64,000 nt of DNA from Verrucomicrobiales bacterium (GTDB lineage: Bacteria > Verrucomicrobiota > Verrucomicrobiia > Verrucomicrobiales > DEV007): the NCBI GenBank assembly GCA_029213195.1, contig JARGNI010000019.1:1-64000 (forward strand), given 5' to 3'. Below the pieces are notes generated by a model, which was not told the origin of the DNA, made no database searches, and saw only the letters and a list, made by a program, of their open reading frames with translations. Below are positions 42,837 through 51,383 of the stretch, piece after piece; position 1 is the first letter of the stretch, and each line of letters starts with the position of its first letter. The position numbers and the translations under genes are program-made.

Positions 42837-43832
42837 ATGGCTGCCCTACCCAAAGTCGTCATCACCGACCTCATTGTCGAACCTCTCGACTACGAGAGGC
42901 GCATCCTCGATGGACACGCTGAGGTCATCGCACTGGACGCGAGGAGCGAAGACGAGTTGATCGGGCAGATCGAGGATGCCGATGCGGTGATGGTGTATCA
43001 CTATTTCCGATTCACACGGGCAAGTATCGAGAGGCTCGAGCGATGCCGGGTGATCGTCCGGCCTGGAGTCGGATACGATGGGATCGATTGTGCGTTTGCG
43101 AGAGAAAGGGGGATCCCCGTCTGCAATGTCCCCGACTACGGAACGGAGGAAGTGGCGGACTCGGCTCTTGCGATGGCCTTGAGTCTCACTCGTGGTTCCC
43201 ATTTCCTGAACAGTCGTCTTCGTCGAGGAATCGGGGAGTGGAACGTGGACGAGGCCCTGCCGCTACCGAGGTTGAGAGGCCAGGTGTATGGCATCGTGGG
43301 GTGCGGTCGGATCGGAACCGCGACGGCCCTGCGAGCCAAGGCTTTCGGCTTCGATGTCGTGTTCTACGATCCCTATCTCGCGGATGGAGTCGACAAGGCG
43401 CTGGGGCTCCGCCGGGTCGATACCTTGGAGGAACTTCTCCGAGAGTCGTTTGTGGTCAGCATCCATTGCCCGCTCACGGAGGAGACCCGCGGAATGGTCG
43501 GGGCCTCCGAGATCGCTGAAATGGAGACGGGAGCCTACCTCGTCAACAACGCGAGGGGAGGGGTCGTCGATACCGATGCCGTGGTCGAGGCTCTTTCCTG
43601 CGGGCAACTCGCGGGTGCCGGAATCGATGTCCTCGAGCAGGAGCCGCCCGATGAGTCATCCCTGGTTCTTCAAGCTTGGCGCGACCCGGATCATCCCGCT
43701 CACGACCGGCTCATTCTCAATCCTCACACCGCCTTCTACTGTGACGAAGGGTGTGAGGAATTTCGCACCAAGGGCGCCGCGGAAGTGCTGCGAGCCCTTC
43801 GCGGGGAGCCGCTGCGGAATATCGTGAATTGA
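42837..43832 (+). CDS. D-2-hydroxyacid dehydrogenase, CtBP-like
   Basis: 331 aa. The NAD-binding motif GIVGCGRIGTATALRAKAFG is at about residues 144-163, followed by the Asp of FYDPY. Catalytic residues: Arg in NNARGGVVDTDAV, the Glu in DVLEQEPP and the His in LNPHTAFYCDEG. The N-terminal VRPGVGYDGIDCAFARERGI and C-terminal FRTKGAAEVLRALRGE are typical of the C-terminal binding protein group. It would reduce a 2-keto acid or act on a sugar-acid derivative. Proximity to the glycoside hydrolase suggests use of a sugar breakdown product, by inference only. Confidence 0.9.
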   Translation: MAALPKVVITDLIVEPLDYERRILDGHAEVIALDARSEDELIGQIEDADAVMVYHYFRFTRASIERLERCRVIVRPGVGYDGIDCAFARERGIPVCNVPDYGTEEVADSALAMALSLTRGSHFLNSRLRRGIGEWNVDEALPLPRLRGQVYGIVGCGRIGTATALRAKAFGFDVVFYDPYLADGVDKALGLRRVDTLEELLRESFVVSIHCPLTEETRGMVGASEIAEMETGAYLVNNARGGVVDTDAVVEALSCGQLAGAGIDVLEQEPPDESSLVLQAWRDPDHPAHDRLILNPHTAFYCDEGCEEFRTKGAAEVLRALRGEPLRNIVN

Positions 43833-43841
43833 AGAGTCCTC

Positions 43842-44204
43842 CTAGACTTCGGAGAGAAACTCGACGATCCGGGCCTTGGGGCGCCCGATGATCGCTTTCG
43901 ATTCGCCGACGAGCACAGGACGCTGCAGGAGCTGCTTGTGCTTGATGAGAATTTCGATCACCGCGTCCGGATTGTCGACGAAGGTCTCAGGATCGAGCTC
44001 CAGCTTCTTGAACTTCGAATCTTTCCGGACCAGGTCTTCGACCGGGTCTTCCAGTCTCGAGATGATCGTTTCCAGTTCTTCCCGCCCCGGTGGTTCCTTG
44101 ATGTAAAGAACGACCCGATGCTTCACTCCCAGTTCCTTGGCGACCGCCAGGGCATTCTCCGAGGAGCCTCAATGATTGTAATGGTAGATGATGACTTCCG
44201 ACAT
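43842..44204 (-). CDS. ArsC/Spx-family protein with in-frame TGA at the catalytic Cys (candidate selenoprotein)
   Basis: Read from ATG 44204, the frame is M-S-E-V-I-I-Y-H-Y-N-H-(TGA)-G-S-S-E-N-A-L and continues to 43842, 120 residues with the TGA (44169-44171) at residue 12. Compared with ArsC of plasmid R773 (start YHNPACGTSRNTL), the TGA sits exactly at catalytic Cys12. The three anion-binding Arg positions are kept (LVRKD, QRPVLV, IGRPK), as is the KEPPGREEL block. A hairpin with loop GGUC begins about 17 nt after the TGA. Everything else is intact, so selenocysteine is more likely than decay. The internal GTG at 44126 would drop the active site. No sel genes occur in the window. Confidence 0.85.
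44135..44151 (-). promoter_or_regulatory. Candidate bacterial SECIS hairpin
   Basis: In the mRNA, CCUGGC pairs with GCCAAGG (one bulged A) and encloses the loop GGUC (44145-44142). The loop starts after 23 nt counted from the TGA, within the 16-37 nt range described for bacterial SECIS elements. The loop matches the GGUC of E. coli fdhF. The hairpin lies inside the coding region, as bacterial SECIS elements do. Confidence 0.75.
44169..44171 (-). other. In-frame TGA, predicted selenocysteine codon (residue 12)
   Basis: A single TGA in an otherwise intact ArsC-family frame, at the position of the catalytic Cys in the CxxS motif (TGA-G-S-S). Recoding to selenocysteine needs the hairpin at 44135-44151 and SelB/tRNA-Sec elsewhere in the genome. 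The alternative is a nonsense mutation, which would have to hit this one residue by chance. Confidence 0.82.
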
Positions 44205-44294
44205 GACTCAAAAGATGCGGGAATCCTTACGCACAATTCGTCTTTCTGGAAACGAAAGTTTTCGGAATGAGAGAAATCTCTGCCGATCCCGCCT

Positions 44295-44438
44295 TTATCT
44301 CAGGGCTGCAAAGAAGGCAACGAGGATGCTTACGGAAGAAATCACCGCGATGCTGCAGGCAAGGAGGAGAAAGGTCTTGAGATGTTGGGAGGGGCGTTCA
44401 TTCCCAGAGACGCATTTGGGGCGGTCTTTTTCTTTCAT
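44295..44438 (-). CDS. Small membrane peptide, 47 aa
   Basis: ATG 44438 to TAA, starting MKEKDRPKCVSGNERPSQHL, then one transmembrane helix (about residues 21-45: KTFLLLACSIAVISSVSILV and AFFAA), ending ALR. The charged, polar N-terminus and basic last residue suit a single-span inner-membrane peptide. A purine-rich GCGGGG precedes the start. It lies 90 bases upstream of the ArsC-like gene on the same strand, so the two could share a transcript. No family recognised; the length and clean topology are the only support. Confidence 0.42.
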   Translation of the reverse strand: MKEKDRPKCVSGNERPSQHLKTFLLLACSIAVISSVSILVAFFAALR

Positions 44439-44534
44439 CCCCGCAAGAAACCACCCTAGTCTCTCAGGTATTCAGACAGGAAGATGACAGAACTGTTATT
44501 TTCCATTTCCTATTCTCATTCCCCATTTCTCGCG

Positions 44535-46217
44535 ATGTATCGATTCTTTACCATTTTGTCCCTCCTGGTTTTCTCGTTCGGAGTTTCCCATGCGCAGCAA
44601 AAGAAGGCGCAGGCGGCTCCGAAATATGACGATTCCGTCCCTCCTCCGACTGAAGAAGAAGTTCGCTATGGCGAGCATGAGCGCCACGTCCTCGACTTCT
44701 GGCAAGCGAAGTCGGATACACCGACTCCTGTGGCTTTTGTGATTCACGGTGGTGGGTGGATGGGGGGCTCCAAGGAGCGCCTGAATCGATTTGCCAATCC
44801 GAAGGCTCTTCTTGAAGCGGGAATCTCCGTGGTCGCGATCAATTATCGCTACGTGAGCCAGGCCCCGGCCGAGGGGATCGAACCTCCCGTCCAGGCTCCC
44901 CTCCACGATGCGGCGCGAGCGCTGCAGTTCGTGCGGAGTCAGGCCAAACGTTGGAATCTCGACAAGGATCGGATCGGCGCAGCTGGTGGATCCGCCGGAG
45001 CCTGCTCCAGCCTCTGGCTCGCTTTTCACGATGACTTGGCCGATTCCGATAGCGAGGACCCTGTCGCTCGCGAATCGACGCGGCTCTGGTGTGCTGCCGT
45101 CACGGGCGCCCAGACCAGCCTCGACCCGAAGCAGATGAAAGAGTGGACGCCGAACAGCCGGTATGGCGGGCATGCATTCGGGCTCAAGAACTTTGCCGAG
45201 TTCCTTGCAAAGCGCGAAGAGATCCTGCCTTGGATCGAGGAATATTCTCCCTACGCTCTCGTGAGTTCCGACGACCCACCCGTCTACCTTACCTACTCAC
45301 GTCCTCCGGCCATCGGGCAGGAGCAGAAGGATCCGACCCACACGTCCAACTTTGGGGTGAAGCTCCAAGAGCATTGCCAAGCCAATGGAGTCTCCTGCGA
45401 ACTGAATTATCCCAAGACTCCGGCTGCTCAACATGCAAATCCGACCGAGTTTCTCATCGCAAATCTGAAGGCGGACGGTGAAACGGCATCGGAAAACTTC
45501 GTGCCGATTTTCAGTGGTAAGAATCTCAAAGGTTGGGTCGGGGACGAGAGCCTCTGGAAGCTGGAGAACGGCATTCTTGTGGGAACCTGCAAGGGGCCCG
45601 ACCATATGGACGACAATTCCTTTCTCATTTGGGAATATGGTCGAGTCAAAGACTTCGAACTCCGGGTCGTGATGCGGGTGATCGGGGACAACAATTCCGG
45701 GATTCAGTATCGGAGTCGCCTCGCCGAGGGGAAAGGGCCTCATGTCATCACCGGATACCAGAATGACGTTCATCCCGCGATCCAGCATACCGGGATGACC
45801 TACGAGGAAAAAGGACGGGGAATCTTTGGGCTCAATGGCCAGAATGTTCTCCTCGACCCCGAAGGCCAGCGATGGTTGCTCTCAGAGCACGAGCCGGTCA
45901 AAGTCGATGTCTCCGAGTGGCAGGAATACTCTGTTGTCGCCAAGGGCAATCACCTGGTTCATCGGGTGAATGGAAAGATCACTTCGGAGCTGATCGATCA
46001 CGACGAAAAGGGCCGGGCGTTGGAGGGACTCGTTGCGATTCAGCTGCATCGTGGAAAAGCGAATCGTGTTGAAGTGAAAGAGATTCTCCTGCGTGAACTC
46101 CCCGACGCGGAACTGATCCCGTTCGAGTTGCCGAAGGGCGCGACGAAGATGGATCGTCCCCGAACGAATCGCCCCCAGGGAGCGGCTCCCGTGGCCAGGG
46201 AAAAGAAAAAGGGCTGA
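44535..46217 (+). CDS. Esterase (alpha/beta hydrolase) fused to a DUF1080 domain
   Basis: 560 aa from ATG 44535 with signal peptide MYRFFTILSLLVFSFGVSHA. The N-terminal half is an HSL/carboxylesterase-type hydrolase: HGGGW (71-75) forms the oxyanion hole and GGSAGA (Ser153) the nucleophile elbow; DDPPVYLTYS sits where the catalytic Asp is expected. From about residue 335 a DUF1080 concanavalin-like domain follows (FVPIFSGKNLKGWVGDES, FELRVVMRVIGDNNSGIQYR). The two domains together suggest de-esterification and glycan binding or cleavage of one polymer in a single exported chain. Confidence 0.88.
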   Translation: MYRFFTILSLLVFSFGVSHAQQKKAQAAPKYDDSVPPPTEEEVRYGEHERHVLDFWQAKSDTPTPVAFVIHGGGWMGGSKERLNRFANPKALLEAGISVVAINYRYVSQAPAEGIEPPVQAPLHDAARALQFVRSQAKRWNLDKDRIGAAGGSAGACSSLWLAFHDDLADSDSEDPVARESTRLWCAAVTGAQTSLDPKQMKEWTPNSRYGGHAFGLKNFAEFLAKREEILPWIEEYSPYALVSSDDPPVYLTYSRPPAIGQEQKDPTHTSNFGVKLQEHCQANGVSCELNYPKTPAAQHANPTEFLIANLKADGETASENFVPIFSGKNLKGWVGDESLWKLENGILVGTCKGPDHMDDNSFLIWEYGRVKDFELRVVMRVIGDNNSGIQYRSRLAEGKGPHVITGYQNDVHPAIQHTGMTYEEKGRGIFGLNGQNVLLDPEGQRWLLSEHEPVKVDVSEWQEYSVVAKGNHLVHRVNGKITSELIDHDEKGRALEGLVAIQLHRGKANRVEVKEILLRELPDAELIPFELPKGATKMDRPRTNRPQGAAPVAREKKKG

Positions 46218-46241
46218 ATTCGAGAGGGGACTCGATACGGA

Positions 46242-46976
46242 ATGACCGATCGGTCCCGAGTCGCGACCGTCCATGCCCTGTGGGCAAGGAGCCGTGCCGG
46301 GGTTCGGGCCAACCTGCTTCCCGGTGCCGCGCTGTGGTTTGTGGGACTGGTAGTCGTGTTGCTCTACTATCTTGCCCCTGCAACCCGAACCGCCTTCGAC
46401 TGGGTCAGCGATCTCAAGCTCCAGTACGGTTATCTCTACTCGGGTATCGCCACGGCGGTTTTCGGAGGATTCATTCCTTTCCTCTATCTCTGGGCGTCGA
46501 AACAGATTCCCTCGGGCGCGGTGCGCTCATGGGGGCTTTTCTTTGTCCTCTACTGGGCGTTTCGGGGCATCGAGGTGGATGCCTTCTATCGCTTGCAGGC
46601 CTGGCTTTTTGGAGACGACTCGGGTTGGAGGACTGTCCTGACCAAGGTGGCGGTGGACCAGTTTGTCTATTGCCCGATCTGGTCGGCTCCACTGACCGCG
46701 ATCTGCTATGGGTGGAAAGACGCGGGATTCTCATGGAGTGCGTTTCGTCCGAAGATGAATCGGGAATTTTTCAGCTTCGAGATTCCCAGTATTCTCCTTT
46801 CGATCTGGATTGTCTGGATCCCGGCGACGGCCATTATCTACTCGCTCCCCCTGGCTCTCCAGATCCCGCTTTTCAACCTCGTGCTCTGCTTCTTCGTCTT
46901 GCTGATCAGCGTTCTCTCGACGAATCGAGAAACGGAAAAGGCAAGCTCCAAGGGTCCACTTGAAAAATTTGACTGA
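46242..46976 (+). CDS. Mpv17/PMP22-like integral membrane protein
   Basis: 244 aa with about four to five transmembrane helices. The DQxxxxPxW segment VAVDQFVYCPIWSAPLTAIC and the C-terminal IWIVWIPATAIIYSLP followed by LQIPLFNLVL recall the Mpv17/PMP22 family (conserved DQ near the third helix, then WxxWP and a final helix). Most members are eukaryotic peroxisomal or mitochondrial proteins; bacterial ones exist but are uncommon. The resemblance is by eye and the C-terminal WP motif is imperfect. It follows the esterase-DUF1080 gene by 24 bases. Confidence 0.55.
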   Translation: MTDRSRVATVHALWARSRAGVRANLLPGAALWFVGLVVVLLYYLAPATRTAFDWVSDLKLQYGYLYSGIATAVFGGFIPFLYLWASKQIPSGAVRSWGLFFVLYWAFRGIEVDAFYRLQAWLFGDDSGWRTVLTKVAVDQFVYCPIWSAPLTAICYGWKDAGFSWSAFRPKMNREFFSFEIPSILLSIWIVWIPATAIIYSLPLALQIPLFNLVLCFFVLLISVLSTNRETEKASSKGPLEKFD

Positions 46977-47056
46977 GGAGCGGCATTGCGGACCCTTTCG
47001 CGCTCGCCTTTTGCATCGAGAATCACTATCACCTTCACCATTCCAACTCTTTCTCT

Positions 47057-48082
47057 ATGAAAACACTCTCCCGAATCTTTCTTTCTGGCCTCGTTTTCCT
47101 GGCCTCTTCGGCCTTCGCCAATCCGCTCGTCTACAAGGCAGACGAAGCGAAGGCAAAGGGCAAGCACATCGTCCTCATCGCCAGTGACCACGAGTATCGC
47201 AGCGAGGAGACGATCCCCGCGCTCGCAAGAATCCTGGCAAAACATCATGGGTTCGATTGCACAGTTCTTTTTGGACTGGATGAAAATGGCGAAGTCAAGG
47301 CAGGGGAGTCGAATATCCCCGGGCTGGAAGCCCTCGAAACCGCCGATGCTGCGGTCTTCTACACTCGCTTTCAAAACCTTCCCGATGAGCAGATGAAGCA
47401 CATCGACGCCTACTTGAATCGGGGCGGACCGGTCATGGGCCTTCGGACTGCGACCCACGGTTTCAAGATTCCCGCCGATGCCACGTACGCAAAGTACGAC
47501 TTTCGCTCCAAGGTAGAGGGATATGAAAATGGGTTCGGACACCAGGTCCTCGGTCAGACCTGGGTCGGGCACTACGGAAGGAATCACAAGCAGAGCACCC
47601 GTATCACGATTGTGCCCGAAAAGGCCGGGCATCCCATCCTGACCGGAGTGAAAGACATTCACGTGCAGTGCGGTGGCTACAACGCTGAGACTGCAGATGA
47701 TTTCAACATCCTCACGATGGCGCAGCCGCTCATGAGCATGGAATTCGATGGCGAGCCGGATGAAAGCAAGCCCCCCAAGGCCTCCGAGTGGACCCGTGAA
47801 TATGCAGGTGCGAAGGGCGAGAAAGGCCGCGTCTTTACTTCTCTCTACGGCGCGTCCGAGGACATCCTTAACGACGGCTATCGCCGGATGCTGATCAATG
47901 GCGTCTACTGGATTGCCGGGCTCGAGGACAAGATTACCGCCGATTCTTCCATCGGTTTTGTCGGCCCCTACGAGCCGAATACCTTCCGCGGAGGAGGCTA
48001 CGCTCGCGGAGTGAAGCCTTCGATGTATGAAGGATTCGAGAGCCGTATTCCGGCCAATGCCAACACCAGTGAGAAGAAGTAA
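47057..48082 (+). CDS. ThuA-domain exported protein
   Basis: 341 aa with signal peptide MKTLSRIFLSGLVFLASSAFA. The ThuA-like domain shows KHIVLIASDHEYRSEETIP at the start, ETADAAVFYTRFQNLPDEQM, GGPVMGLRTATHGFKIP (Arg-Thr where other copies have His-Ala) and GKRVFTSLYGASEDI-like GRVFTSLYGASEDI near the C-terminus. It resembles the ThuA part of the 1361-residue protein at 54.5 kb and the lipoprotein at 7.6 kb, so the window holds three diverged copies. Role unknown, presumed carbohydrate-related. Confidence 0.86.
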   Translation: MKTLSRIFLSGLVFLASSAFANPLVYKADEAKAKGKHIVLIASDHEYRSEETIPALARILAKHHGFDCTVLFGLDENGEVKAGESNIPGLEALETADAAVFYTRFQNLPDEQMKHIDAYLNRGGPVMGLRTATHGFKIPADATYAKYDFRSKVEGYENGFGHQVLGQTWVGHYGRNHKQSTRITIVPEKAGHPILTGVKDIHVQCGGYNAETADDFNILTMAQPLMSMEFDGEPDESKPPKASEWTREYAGAKGEKGRVFTSLYGASEDILNDGYRRMLINGVYWIAGLEDKITADSSIGFVGPYEPNTFRGGGYARGVKPSMYEGFESRIPANANTSEKK

Positions 48083-48096
48083 TCGTCGTTCCCGCG

Positions 48097-48981
48097 TCAC
48101 CGGCTCAAGGCGACGAGAACGGAACCGGCGATCGCGAGGGCGACTCCCAGGGTCTTGCGAGTCGTCATGCGCTCCTTCAGGATCAGCCAGGCGAGAAGGA
48201 TGATGAATACCGTCGAGAGCTGATTGTAGATCGCCGCTCTCCCTGCTGCTTCGTGTTTGAATCCCGCAATCCAGAAAAGGGTGGCGAGGAAGGGCCCCAG
48301 CAGTGCCATGGGGATGGTAAATTTCCACGTGTTGCGCAGTTGAAAGGCGAGGGTGAGTTCTTTCGCCTGCCCGCATGCGATGGCAAAAAGGGCCAACCCA
48401 AGAGTAGCCACCGCAAACCGAAATCCTGCGATCCAGACGAGGGAACCTTCCTGGATAACATCACGGACCATGAGGATCCCGACGGCCATGATGACATGCG
48501 AACCGGCCGCGAGCGCCGTTCCCGCGATGAGGTCACGGGTTGCTGCGATCTCCCTGGTTTTTACCATGCCGACGAAAACTCCCGAGATGACGAGTGCTCC
48601 CCCGATGAGTTCCCAGTTTGTCAGTTTCTCGCCGAACATGAGAAATCCGACCAGGGCAATCGATGGAGTGTAGATGCAATCGGCGAGGGCCTGGAGGCTG
48701 GCACCGAGCCGATTCAAGGCGGCGACGAACATCGTATCCGCGATTGAGATTCCGAGAACAGCGCTGAGGATCAGGCGTACCCAGGTCATCGTATCGTAGG
48801 AGGGCACGAGTGGGTCTCCCGTAAAAAGAAGGACGACAGCGAATCCGAGAATTGCGATGAAGCTCTTGAAGAAAGTCAGCGGCAGCGGCGGGATCGTGAA
48901 CCCGCTGATCCGCATTAGGATGACCGAGAAGGACCAGAAGAATCCTGCGGCGATGGCGTAGATGTCCCCAGGAGAAAGCAT
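48097..48981 (-). CDS. DMT-superfamily (EamA) transporter
   Basis: 294 aa from ATG 48981 (MLSPGDIYAIAAGFFWSFSV), ten predicted helices in two EamA repeats. The first repeat has GFFWSFSVILMRISG and ALADCIYTPSIALVGFLMFGE; the second has ALAAGSHVIMAVGILMV and AIYNQLSTVFIILLAWLILKE. DMT members export or exchange metabolites, amino acids or nucleotide sugars; the substrate cannot be read. The frame open to 49266 overlaps the glutamate dehydrogenase gene and is not used. About 200 bases separate it from that divergent gene. Confidence 0.9.
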   Translation of the reverse strand: MLSPGDIYAIAAGFFWSFSVILMRISGFTIPPLPLTFFKSFIAILGFAVVLLFTGDPLVPSYDTMTWVRLILSAVLGISIADTMFVAALNRLGASLQALADCIYTPSIALVGFLMFGEKLTNWELIGGALVISGVFVGMVKTREIAATRDLIAGTALAAGSHVIMAVGILMVRDVIQEGSLVWIAGFRFAVATLGLALFAIACGQAKELTLAFQLRNTWKFTIPMALLGPFLATLFWIAGFKHEAAGRAAIYNQLSTVFIILLAWLILKERMTTRKTLGVALAIAGSVLVALSR

Positions 48982-49185
48982 GGGGGAAGGTGATAGTCGG
49001 TTCCGTTCCGATTTGCACGAGAATTGTGAGGCACAAAGGTCGATTTCGATCGATCCGAGAAGTCGTTCGAGTTGTCCTGGCACCCGCTGAAACTCGTAAC
49101 TTGGACAAAAAGTCTCGTAAGCAAGCTTGCCACGAAACGCCTCATCCTTCTCACTGTGTCCCGGACTTGAGAAACCCCCATCCCC

Positions 49186-50532
<1,347 letters not shown>

Positions 50533-50538
50533 CGTCTC

Positions 50539-51261
50539 CTACATTCGTGGAAGAGAATGCCACTCGTGCGGGATGTTCCGCATGAGGAGGGCGTGATCGA
50601 ACGCGATGCTGCCCTCCGGGAAGAGAGACCGATCATCGTAAAAGGAAGAGCGGACGTGGCGAATCGAGAGCGGGCTGGCTTTCCATTCGTCAATCCGAAG
50701 TTCTAATCCGTCGAGCTCACACGAATCCGGACGAGTCGAATATCCGAGACATCCGCCTTCGAAGAATTGGGAGGATTCTTCGAAGGATTCGAAAATGGAT
50801 CCGGTTGGAAGTGAGTCGGCTTCTTCGGCAGAAAATTCGAGGAGGAGGGCGCATTCCTTTGGGTGGGAGACGCGAATCGAGATTCCCTGCTCGTCATCCT
50901 GGACTTCGAATCTCGAGAGGGAATGGACCCCGGGAAAAACTCTTCCCCCAGCGAGGGCATTCAATCTGGCATTGGTATCTCGTCGAGGGACGAACACTCC
51001 TTCGGAATGTTCTCCGTTCTCGCTCTCCCACTCCACCGCGATCCGATGGGCCGAGTTTTCGCTGGAAATCCCAAGGGCTGCGGGAAGTCCTTTCGGACGG
51101 ATTTTTTCCAGTCGGATCAGGCAGATGCCGGCAATGGCATGACCTCGATGGAGCTTGGGGCGGAAGGGCGAAGGAAGGATCTTTGCCGCGACCTCGGGAT
51201 CCACTCGATAGTTCAAAAGAACGCGGCGGCTGATGATACCTTGAATCGTGGGGATCTTCAT
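50539..51261 (-). CDS. DUF2071 (YqjF-like) protein
   Basis: 240 aa from ATG 51261 (MKIPTIQGIISRRVLLNYRV); the longer frame to 51402 overlaps the LamG gene. The family's opening RRVLLNYRVDPEVAAKILPS and the later LNALAGGRVFPGVHSLSRFE resemble DUF2071/YqjF proteins, which share an acetoacetate-decarboxylase-like fold. No signal peptide, so it is cytoplasmic. Biochemical function is unknown for the family. Convergent with gdhA (6 bases between stops). Confidence 0.75.
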   Translation of the reverse strand: MKIPTIQGIISRRVLLNYRVDPEVAAKILPSPFRPKLHRGHAIAGICLIRLEKIRPKGLPAALGISSENSAHRIAVEWESENGEHSEGVFVPRRDTNARLNALAGGRVFPGVHSLSRFEVQDDEQGISIRVSHPKECALLLEFSAEEADSLPTGSIFESFEESSQFFEGGCLGYSTRPDSCELDGLELRIDEWKASPLSIRHVRSSFYDDRSLFPEGSIAFDHALLMRNIPHEWHSLPRM

Positions 51262-51383
51262 GGAGAGCGCTTCAACTGGCTCAGGGTAGGGGCTACAAGG
51301 AGCCGAGGCGAAGCGATTTTTCTGCAGACGTTTTCGAACACAACAGGGTTGAGTCCTCGACGTTACCCTGTTTGGTGTCGGAA

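Noticed and set aside
43842-44126. ArsC-like gene starting at GTG 44126
   Set aside because: This start removes the active-site region; family resemblance continues in frame through the TGA to ATG 44204.
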